DNA of 5,816 nucleotides from Chromatiaceae bacterium. GTDB taxonomy: Bacteria > Pseudomonadota > Gammaproteobacteria > Chromatiales > Chromatiaceae. The stretch lies in contig JAFGTZ010000308.1 in the NCBI GenBank assembly GCA_016938795.1, positions 1-5,816 on the forward strand, read 5' to 3'. The position numbers were made by a program, and so were the translations under genes. The notes beneath the pieces are model-generated. The model was not told the origin of the DNA. It saw only the letters and a list, made by a program, of their open reading frames with translations, and did not search any database. Positions 1-5,816 of this stretch are shown here, in pieces; positions within the stretch are counted from its first letter, which is position 1; each line of letters starts with the position of its first letter.

Positions 1-1170
1 CAGGATTTTCTGAACGACCTTTACGAGCCTTTTCGGCTGCGCGCCGCTGAAAAAGGGATCGCCTTCCAGGTCCACACGCGGGGCCTGCCCGCAAGCGTGG
101 CGGTCAATGCCCAGCGTCTGCGCCAGATTGGTCTCAATCTGCTGGGGAATGCGGTGAAATTCACCGAGCGCGGCGAGGTGCGCCTGGAGGTCGCCCATGA
201 GGCCGGCGCCTTGATCCTTGCGGTCAGCGATACGGGTATCGGCATCCCCGCCGCCATGCACGATGTCGTATTCGAGCCCTTCAGTCAGACCGGCGCGGAT
301 CGCTACAAACAACAGGGCACGGGGCTGGGGCTGGCCATCAGCCGCCTGCTCGCGACCCGGATGGGCGGACGGATCGATCTGCAAAGCCAGGAGGGGCGCG
401 GCAGTCGCTTCACGCTCTGGGTGCCGGCGCCCGAACTCGAACCCACGTCGTCCGAGCCGGGCGCGCGCTCCGAGCGTCAGCCGCCCACCGGCTATCGGCG
501 CACCGACGCGCGCCGGGAGGCCTTGCAGGTGCTGGTGGTGGATGACGAGCCGCTCGCGCGCCGATTGCTCGAACAGCAGTTAACGACGCTGGGATTCGTC
601 GTCACCCTGGCCGAGGATGGCGAACAGGCCCTGACGCTGACCGACGCGCGCGACTTCGACCTGATCCTCATGGACATCACCATGCCGAAACTGGACGGAC
701 TGGCCGCCACACGCGCCATGCTCGAGCGTGCGGGCGACGCCAAGCGGCGGATCATCGCGCTCACCGCCCGCGTCTTCGAGGACGATCGGCGCGCCTGCCT
801 GGAGGCCGGCTGTTGTGACTTCATCAGTAAGCCGGTGGACTGGGGGCAGCTGTTTCAGGTGTTTGAGTCACGCTTGCCACTGGTCTGGATCGAGTCACCC
901 CGTGCCCGGTCCGAGCCCAGCGCGCTGGTGGAGCCAGAGCCAGACAGCAGCGGGAGGACATCGCGGCTGTCTTCAGCGGCTCCCGCGCTACAGTCAGAGT
1001 GGCTGTCGGCGCTGGAACAGGCCATGATTCGGGCCAAGCCGGACCTTGCGCTGGAACTGCTTGAGGCGCTGCCGGCTGAGCACAGGGCGATTGGCCACAG
1101 GTTAGGTGACTGGATCGAATGTTATGACTACGAACGCGTGCTAAAGTGGCTCAAGGCACAGCAACCCTAA
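1..1170 (+). CDS. Hybrid sensor histidine kinase, 5'-truncated by the window (HATPase - receiver - helical tail)
   Basis: The frame is open from base 1 and gives 389 residues to a TAA stop; the true start lies upstream. Numbering from base 1, residues 1-142 are the end of the kinase core. The N box lies at about 40-55 with Mg-binding N50, the G1 box DTGIGIP at 77-83, the F box FEPFSQ at 91-96 and the G2 box GTGLGLAIS at 106-114, so the ATP-binding domain looks intact and active. A Pro/Arg-rich linker (about 143-174) leads to a receiver domain (175-292) with acidic pocket D181/D182, phospho-acceptor D225 (LILMDITMP), T255 and K277, all canonical. Family knowledge: such proteins autophosphorylate on a histidine in a DHp domain, here off the window, and pass phosphate to their own receiver. 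Residues after about 293 are a low-complexity linker and a predicted helical tail ending YERVLKWLK. No membrane segment is seen in the visible part. A GTG at 97 opens the frame but falls inside the kinase core, so it is not the start. It lies 15 bases before a receiver-GGDEF-EAL gene, a plausible output partner (inference). Confidence 0.95.
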   Translation, partial: QDFLNDLYEPFRLRAAEKGIAFQVHTRGLPASVAVNAQRLRQIGLNLLGNAVKFTERGEVRLEVAHEAGALILAVSDTGIGIPAAMHDVVFEPFSQTGADRYKQQGTGLGLAISRLLATRMGGRIDLQSQEGRGSRFTLWVPAPELEPTSSEPGARSERQPPTGYRRTDARREALQVLVVDDEPLARRLLEQQLTTLGFVVTLAEDGEQALTLTDARDFDLILMDITMPKLDGLAATRAMLERAGDAKRRIIALTARVFEDDRRACLEAGCCDFISKPVDWGQLFQVFESRLPLVWIESPRARSEPSALVEPEPDSSGRTSRLSSAAPALQSEWLSALEQAMIRAKPDLALELLEALPAEHRAIGHRLGDWIECYDYERVLKWLKAQQP

Positions 1171-1185
1171 TATAAGCAATAGACG
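1171..1185 (+). other. 15-base intergenic gap with no clear Shine-Dalgarno
   Basis: This is the only non-coding DNA in the window. It is AT-rich compared with its surroundings and holds no GGAG/GAGG-like core before the ATG at 1186; the best purine run is a poor match (AGA at 1181-1183). There is no room for a promoter plus terminator, so the second gene is most simply expressed from the same message, probably with ribosomes reinitiating after the upstream TAA. Confidence 0.6.
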
Positions 1186-3276
1186 ATGGACGCCAGCACA
1201 CGCCGCCCCAGTCTTCTCATCGTCGATGACACCCCTGAGAACCTCAACGTTCTCAAGCGCATTCTCTCCGCCGAGGATTATGAGGTCCGTCCGCTATCGA
1301 GCGGTGAGCTGGCCATTCGCGCCGCTCAGGCCGAGGCGCCGGATCTGATTCTGCTCGACATCATGATGCCGGGGCTTGATGGCTATGCGGTCTGCGTGCG
1401 GCTCAAGGCCGATGCGCGCACCCGTGATATTCCTGTGATCTTCATCAGCGCCCTGAGTGACGCCGAGGATAAGGTGCGCGCCTTTGCCGCCGGCGGGGTT
1501 GACTATGTCAGCAAGCCCTTTCAGGTCGATGAGGTGCTCGCGCGCGTTGCCACCCATCTGCGCCTGAATGCGCTGCAACGCACCTTACGCGAACAGAACG
1601 CGCGCTTGCGCGAGGCGGCGGCGCTCTTCGATGTGAGCGGCGAGGGCATTATCCTCACCGACGCACAGGGCGTGATCCGTCGGGTCAATCCGGCCTTCAC
1701 CCGCATCACCGGCTATACGCCCGAAGAGGCCATCGGGCAGACTCCGCGCCTCCTGAAGTCGGGCCATCATCCGCCCGAGTTTTATGCGCACTTCTGGAAT
1801 ACGCTGCTCAAGGAGGGCTATTGGGAGGGCGAGGTCTGGAACCGCTACAAGGACGGCTCCATCCATCCGCAATGGGACATGATCACTGCGATCCGCGCGG
1901 ATGACGGCGAGATTAGCGGTTATGTGGCGCAATTTAGCAATGTCGCGCGCCGCCACCAGCTGAGCGAACAGGAAATCCGCCAGCGAGGCAACTACGATGC
2001 CTTAACCGGCCTTGTCAACCGCTCGTTGCTGCTGGAGCGGCTGACTCTGGCCCTGAAGGTGCATCGGCGTAAGGGGCGGCTGCTTGGGCTGTTCTGTATT
2101 GGTCTGGATCGCTTCAAGCAGGTAAACGAAAGCCTGGGCTACACCTGTGGTGATGCCGTGCTGCGCGAGGTGGGGGCGCGACTCCTGGCGCGGGTGCGCG
2201 ACATCGACACCGTGGCCCGCATTGGCGGCGATGAGTTCGTGCTCATGCTCGTCGATCAAACCGACCCCGGTGCTGCCGAGCAGCTGGCGCGTCGGGTGCT
2301 GGCCTGTCTCTTCGAGCCCTTCGTGCTGGAGCAGGGGCGGGTCGAGATTGGGGCGAGCATTGGCATCGGGCTCTTTCCCGAGGATGGCGACGACACCGAT
2401 ACCCTGTTGCGCAATGCCAATATCGCGCTGTCGCGCGCCAAGGAGCATGGCGGGCGCCAGAGCCGCTTCTTCACCGAGTCGATGGGGCGCGAACTCATCG
2501 AGCGCCATCATCTGGAGGCCGATCTCAGGCAGGCGCTGGAGCGTCAACAGCTCTCGCTGCACTACCAGCCGATCGTCGATCTGCACCATGGGCGCATAGA
2601 GGGGCTTGAGTGTCTGCTGCGCTGGCAGCATCCCGAGCGCGGCGCCATCAGTCCGGCAACCTTCATTCCCATCGCGGAATCCGCAGGGCTGATTCAGGAG
2701 ATAGGCGCCTGGGTGATCGAAACGGCCTGCCGGCAGTTGGCCGAATGGCAGCGCCAGGGCTGGACGCTCTATGCCTCGGTCAATGTCTCCACTAGCCAAA
2801 TTCCTCATGCCGTGCGCCCGCAGTGGCTACTGAGCCTGACCCAGGGTCTGGGCCTGATGCCCGAGCGTCTGGTGCTGGAGATTACCGAAAGCCTCTTTGC
2901 CAGCCAGACCGAGATTGTGACCCAGTGGCTGCACGAGGTGCGTGCGGCTGGTTTCCGGGTCTATCTGGACGATTTTGGTACCGGCTATTCGTCCTTCCTT
3001 TACCTGAAAACCTTTCCGCTGGATGCGGTCAAGATCGACCGCCTCTTTGTGCGTGACATGGTCGAGCAAGAGCGTGATCGTGGCTTGATTCGCGCCATTG
3101 TCGCCATGTGTGACGAGCTTGGGCTTGAGGTGGTGGCCGAGGGCATTGAGCATGAGGCGCAACGGCGGCTGCTGCGCGAGCTGGCGTGCGGATATGGTCA
3201 AGGCTATCTCTTTTCACGTCCCCTGCCGGCGCCCGCCGTGGCGTCACTGCTCGGGCGTTTGGCCAACCGGGTGTGA
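1186..3276 (+). CDS. Response regulator with PAS, GGDEF and EAL domains (cyclic di-GMP synthesis/hydrolysis)
   Basis: Complete protein of 696 residues. The receiver domain (about 8-125) has acidic pocket D14/D15, phospho-acceptor D58 (LILLDIMMP), S88 and K110. A short coiled helix (126-145) joins a PAS domain (about 143-258) of the type common in GGDEF-EAL proteins, with motifs RVNPAFTRITGYTPEE and WNRYKDGS. The GGDEF domain (about 268-430) carries the exact signature GGDEF at 347-351, metal ligand D308 and an RxxD product-inhibition site (R338-D341) exactly five residues before it. The EAL domain (about 443-692) reads ECL at 475-477 in place of EAL. It keeps the catalytic glutamate E475, N533, E565, D595/D596 (DDFGTGYSS), K616, E652 and Q672. 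From family knowledge both activities look possible: diguanylate cyclase (2 GTP to c-di-GMP) and phosphodiesterase (to pGpG). Which one dominates cannot be read from sequence. The ATG at 1186 is favoured because the receiver begins about eight residues later. The stop overlaps the next gene. No membrane segment is seen, so it is probably cytoplasmic. Confidence 0.96.
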   Translation: MDASTRRPSLLIVDDTPENLNVLKRILSAEDYEVRPLSSGELAIRAAQAEAPDLILLDIMMPGLDGYAVCVRLKADARTRDIPVIFISALSDAEDKVRAFAAGGVDYVSKPFQVDEVLARVATHLRLNALQRTLREQNARLREAAALFDVSGEGIILTDAQGVIRRVNPAFTRITGYTPEEAIGQTPRLLKSGHHPPEFYAHFWNTLLKEGYWEGEVWNRYKDGSIHPQWDMITAIRADDGEISGYVAQFSNVARRHQLSEQEIRQRGNYDALTGLVNRSLLLERLTLALKVHRRKGRLLGLFCIGLDRFKQVNESLGYTCGDAVLREVGARLLARVRDIDTVARIGGDEFVLMLVDQTDPGAAEQLARRVLACLFEPFVLEQGRVEIGASIGIGLFPEDGDDTDTLLRNANIALSRAKEHGGRQSRFFTESMGRELIERHHLEADLRQALERQQLSLHYQPIVDLHHGRIEGLECLLRWQHPERGAISPATFIPIAESAGLIQEIGAWVIETACRQLAEWQRQGWTLYASVNVSTSQIPHAVRPQWLLSLTQGLGLMPERLVLEITESLFASQTEIVTQWLHEVRAAGFRVYLDDFGTGYSSFLYLKTFPLDAVKIDRLFVRDMVEQERDRGLIRAIVAMCDELGLEVVAEGIEHEAQRRLLRELACGYGQGYLFSRPLPAPAVASLLGRLANRV

Positions 3277-3278
3277 TG
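3274..3278 (+). promoter_or_regulatory. TGATG stop/start overlap (translational coupling)
   Basis: The TGA stop of the GGDEF-EAL gene (3274-3276) shares its final A with the ATG of the next gene (3276-3278). The preceding bases (GGCCAACCGGGTG) offer no good Shine-Dalgarno, which suits reinitiation by ribosomes finishing the upstream gene. A second in-frame ATG at 3282 would shorten the protein by only two residues and cannot be excluded. Fixed stoichiometry of the two products is an inference. Confidence 0.7.
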
Positions 3279-5816
3279 GCCATGTTTTTTCCCAAGCTGC
3301 GTGCAATCGCGACCACGGATGTCATCACCCTCCCGGCATCGGCCAGCCTCGCGGATGCCGCGAGCACCATGAGGCAGCACAACATCCGCTGTCTGGTCGT
3401 GACCCTGCCTGAGGGCGGCTATCGGCTGGTGCTCGCGAGCCATCTGCTCGGCTTCAAGGTGCGCGGGCTGGCGCTCGCGACGCGGCTCGATGCGGTAGCG
3501 CTGCCCGAGGCGAGCGTGCTCGATCCAGACGACTCGGTGCTGGAGGGGCTGCACGCCATCCGCAATGGCTCCGAGCATCTCTGCCTGGTTGATCAACGGG
3601 GTCAGCTTGTGGGTATTGTGAGCTACAGCGATCTGGCCGCCAGTCTCGACCCCGAGACGCTCGCCGAAACCCAGCGTCTGGGCGATCTGCTGCACGGCCT
3701 GCAGCCCCTGATGCTGAGCGGCGAGCTGAGCGTGCGCGAGGTCATGGAGCGCATGGATGCGGGCCAGTTCACGGCGGCGCTGGCGGTCGAGGATGGCCGC
3801 CCGAGCGGCATCCTCACCCAGCGCGATCTGATCCGGCTGATCGACGAGGGCGCCGATCTCAGCGCGCCCATGCATCTTCACATGAGCCATCCGCTCTTCA
3901 CGCTCGATGATCGGGCCACCATTGCCGAGGCGCTTCAGCTGTGCCGGCGCAAGCGCATCAAGCGCGTGGTGGTACTCGATGAGGCGGGGCGGGTGAGGGG
4001 CATGGTCAGCCACAAGGATCTGGTCAGCCTCTACTACAACTCCTGGTTCAATCTGCTCAAGACCAATCAGCAGGATCTCGATCGCTTCAACCAGGAGCTG
4101 CGCGCGGCCAATCGGGCGCTCGCCAGTCTGCTCGATGAGCGCGAATCACGACTCTTTGCCGCCGGTCCCCTGCTGGTCTGTGTCTGGTCGCTCGCGCCGG
4201 GTTGGTCCTTTCAATATGTGTCGCCCAATGCGTCCGAGATTCTGGGATATGACCGGGAGCTTCTGGCGCGCCCCGATCATGCGCTGGAGTCGCTCATGCA
4301 CCCCGAGGATCTGGGCGAGTTCCGGCGCCAGTTCGCCGCCTCTCTGCATGCGCGCGCGCCCTTCATGGAGAGCCGCTTTCGGCTGCGTCCCCATCAGGCC
4401 GGCGAGCGCTGGTTCTATCAATACGCCATGCTGGAATACGACGACAGCGGGCAACTGACATCGCGGCGCGGTTATCTGCTCGATCAGCATCAGCAGGTTC
4501 AGGCGCGCCATGAACTGGAGCGGCAGGAGTCGAAGTTTCGCACACTCTTCGAACTCTATCCCGACGCGACCCTGTTGATTGATGCAACGGATGGTTCAAC
4601 CCTGGAATTCAATCGCGCCGCCGCCGTGCAGCTTGGCTATAGCCCCGAGGAATTTGCGGGGATGCGTGTGAGCGATTACGAGGCGCTGGAATCCGAGCAG
4701 GATATTGCCGCGCGCATCGAAAAGATTCTGACCCAGGGCCGCGATGAATTCGAGACCCGGCACCGCTGCCGGGATGGGCGCCTGCTCGATGTGCAGATCA
4801 GCGTTTCGCGGTTTGATTTTGGCGATCATCCGCTGCTTATTGCCGTATCGCGCGACATGACCCGGCGCAAGGAGAGCGAACGCCAGCAGCGCGAGAGCGA
4901 GGAGCGCCTCACCCTGGCCACTGAGGCGGCCCATCTGGGCATCTGGGACTACGACATTCGGCGTGATCTCTTGCTCTGGGATGAACGCATGTTCGCCCTT
5001 TATGGCCTGTCGCCAGCCAGTTTCAAGGGACGCTTCGAAGACTGGTCGGCGGCCCTGATACCGGAATCGCTCAAGGCGGTTACGCACGACTTCAATGCGC
5101 TGGTCGAATTCGATCAACCCTTCGATGTCGAATTCCAGATCCGCCGTGACACGGATGGCGAGATACGTACCCTGCGGGGGCTCGCGCGTGTCATGCGCGA
5201 TGAGCAGGGGCGGGCGGTTCGGGTGGTCGGGGTCAATGAGGATATCACCGAGCGCATCGCCGCCAGTCGCAAACTGCAAGCCGAGGAAACCAAGTTTCGC
5301 GGGTTGTTCGAGCGCTCTCCGGTGGGGATCGCTATGAACGATTTTCGCACCGGCGCCTTTTTGGAGTTCAATCGTGCGATTAACGAGCCGGCGGGTTATA
5401 CGCCCGATGAATTTTGCAATTTGAGTTATTGGGATCTGACGCCAATTGAATATCTTCCAGAAGAGGAAAAAGCGCTGGAAAGCCTGAAAACGACCGGCAG
5501 TTACGGGCCTTTTCAGAAGGAATATATTCGCAAGGACGGCTCGCGCTATCCCGTGTTGCTCAATGGCTTCAAGACCACGACACCTGAAGGGCATGAGGTC
5601 ATCTGGTCAATTATTCAGGACATCTCGGCGTTGCAGGAAGCGCAGCGCGAAATCCTCGATCGCGAGCAACGTTTGCAGCAACTGGCCATGCAGAGCCGAA
5701 CCGTCACCTGGGAGGTGGATGCGGCGGGGCTCTATACCTATCTCAGCCCGGTCGCCATGCTGGTGTGGGGCTATGCGCCCGAGGAAATCATCGGCAAGCG
5801 CCATTTCTACGACCTG
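3276..5816 (+). CDS. Large multi-sensor signalling protein, four CBS domains plus at least five PAS domains (3'-truncated by the window)
   Basis: The frame stays open for 847 codons to the last base, so stop and output domain lie outside the window. Residues 8-60, 66-122, 136-190 and 197-252 read as four CBS domains (two Bateman pairs). The last three have the nucleotide-contact pattern G-h-h-S/T-x-x-D-L: S116/D119, T181/D184, S245/D248. A helical, probably coiled linker (about 253-292) follows. Five PAS units come next: about 293-405 (YVSPNASEILGYD), 418-532 (EFNRAAAVQLGYSPEEF), 541-663 (LGIWDYDIRR, VGVNEDITER), 672-790 (EFNRAINEPAGYTPDEF, IRKDGSRYP) and 796 onwards (YLSPVAMLVWGYAPEE), cut by the window end. 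Short charged helices separate them. No transmembrane segment or signal peptide is visible, so it is probably a cytoplasmic sensor. In related multi-PAS proteins the C-terminus is usually a histidine kinase, often hybrid, or a GGDEF/GGDEF-EAL module; which applies here is unknown. It is coupled to the GGDEF-EAL gene by a TGATG overlap. GC falls clearly from the CBS part to the fourth PAS domain. Confidence 0.93.
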   Translation, partial: MAMFFPKLRAIATTDVITLPASASLADAASTMRQHNIRCLVVTLPEGGYRLVLASHLLGFKVRGLALATRLDAVALPEASVLDPDDSVLEGLHAIRNGSEHLCLVDQRGQLVGIVSYSDLAASLDPETLAETQRLGDLLHGLQPLMLSGELSVREVMERMDAGQFTAALAVEDGRPSGILTQRDLIRLIDEGADLSAPMHLHMSHPLFTLDDRATIAEALQLCRRKRIKRVVVLDEAGRVRGMVSHKDLVSLYYNSWFNLLKTNQQDLDRFNQELRAANRALASLLDERESRLFAAGPLLVCVWSLAPGWSFQYVSPNASEILGYDRELLARPDHALESLMHPEDLGEFRRQFAASLHARAPFMESRFRLRPHQAGERWFYQYAMLEYDDSGQLTSRRGYLLDQHQQVQARHELERQESKFRTLFELYPDATLLIDATDGSTLEFNRAAAVQLGYSPEEFAGMRVSDYEALESEQDIAARIEKILTQGRDEFETRHRCRDGRLLDVQISVSRFDFGDHPLLIAVSRDMTRRKESERQQRESEERLTLATEAAHLGIWDYDIRRDLLLWDERMFALYGLSPASFKGRFEDWSAALIPESLKAVTHDFNALVEFDQPFDVEFQIRRDTDGEIRTLRGLARVMRDEQGRAVRVVGVNEDITERIAASRKLQAEETKFRGLFERSPVGIAMNDFRTGAFLEFNRAINEPAGYTPDEFCNLSYWDLTPIEYLPEEEKALESLKTTGSYGPFQKEYIRKDGSRYPVLLNGFKTTTPEGHEVIWSIIQDISALQEAQREILDREQRLQQLAMQSRTVTWEVDAAGLYTYLSPVAMLVWGYAPEEIIGKRHFYDL
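3297..4031 (+). other. Tandem CBS-domain region (two Bateman modules) within the multi-sensor gene
   Basis: This encodes residues 8-252 of the third gene. Four units of about 55 residues each follow the CBS pattern: a turn with a V-x-x-L-x-P/D entry, a helix, a V/L-strand pair ending D-x-x-G, then G-I-V-S/T-x-x-D-L and a helix. Units two to four keep the S/T-x-x-D ribose-contact motif; unit one has S55-H-L-L58 instead and lacks the aspartate. CBS pairs in other proteins bind AMP, ATP, S-adenosylmethionine or related adenine ligands. The ligand here is not determined. Confidence 0.8.
4146..5816 (+). repeat. Array of at least five PAS-encoding units within the multi-sensor gene
   Basis: From residue 291 to the window end the protein is a run of PAS units of about 115-125 residues. 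Each has an N-terminal cap, an N-x-A or related helix followed by hGY-x-x-E-E-h, a D-G-x-x beta turn, and an exit such as SRDMTRRK, NEDITERI or QDISALQ that leads into a coiled helix. The units are diverged at protein level and I see no obvious near-identical DNA copies, so this is an old domain array rather than a recent tandem duplication. No cofactor-defining motif (for example a LOV cysteine) was recognised in any unit. Confidence 0.8.

Noticed and set aside
1030..1170. Possible histidine phosphotransfer (HPt) domain at the end of the hybrid kinase
   Set aside because: Histidines are present (H361, H366) but the H-x-x-K-G context is missing and the helical segment is only about 60 residues, shorter than an HPt domain.
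2147..2599. Second + strand frame inside the GGDEF-EAL gene
   Set aside because: Its translation (Ser/Arg/Ala-rich) has no domain, while the main frame carries exact GGDEF and EAL-family motifs over the same bases.
2002..2808. Open frame of 268 codons on the - strand across the GGDEF-EAL gene
   Set aside because: It is fully antisense to a gene with unambiguous domain motifs. Its translation is rich in Gln, His, Arg and Pro with no recognisable domain, as expected for the complement of GC-biased codons.
3204..4013. Open frame of 269 codons on the - strand across the CBS region
   Set aside because: It lies opposite clear CBS motifs in the + strand frame and shows no domain of its own. It is a GC-driven antisense shadow.
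4135..4458. Short alternative + strand frame inside the first PAS unit of the third gene
   Set aside because: It overlaps an uninterrupted frame with PAS motifs and has no support of its own.
4596..5594. Open frame of 332 codons on the - strand across the PAS array
   Set aside because: Although long, it is antisense to four recognisable PAS units, with no family match or ribosome site that I can see. The + strand frame explains the region fully.
4146..5816. LOV-type or other photoreceptor PAS domain
   Set aside because: No PAS unit shows the flavin-binding NCRFLQ-like cysteine motif, and CNLSYWDL at residues 714-721 does not match it.

Overview
The window is a GC-rich (roughly 60-65 % by eye), almost gapless stretch of three co-directional genes on the + strand, all for cytoplasmic signal-transduction proteins. 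The dense arrangement, GC-biased codons and many-PAS / GGDEF-EAL / hybrid-kinase repertoire fit a free-living Proteobacterium. I lean towards a gammaproteobacterium such as the purple sulfur group (Chromatiales), but nothing in the window proves the taxon.

Layout: (1) bases 1-1170 are the 3' part of a hybrid sensor histidine kinase. The window opens inside it, so its sensor domains and phospho-acceptor histidine are missing. What remains is the complete ATP-binding catalytic domain, one receiver domain and a short helical tail. (2) After 15 bases comes a complete 696-residue protein, 1186-3276, with the order receiver - PAS - GGDEF - EAL, which makes and/or degrades cyclic di-GMP. (3) Its stop codon overlaps the start of a third gene, which stays open for 847 codons to the end of the window (3276-5816). 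This gene starts with four CBS domains, then a coiled linker, then at least five PAS domains. Its output domain lies beyond the window.

The spacing (15 bases, then a TGATG overlap) indicates one transcription and translation unit. The likely logic is that the hybrid kinase and the large CBS-PAS protein collect signals, and the receiver of the middle protein turns phosphorylation into a change of cyclic di-GMP level. That partnership is inferred from gene order, not shown by the sequence.

No RNA genes, mobile elements, CRISPR arrays, terminators or promoters are visible. The only non-coding DNA is the 15-base gap. The most notable points are the large CBS4-PAS5+ sensor, nucleotide-binding signatures in three of its four CBS domains, a marked fall in GC along its PAS array, and an uncharacterised C-terminal tail on the first protein. 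None of these amounts to a clearly new system; this is mostly known domain families in a less usual arrangement.
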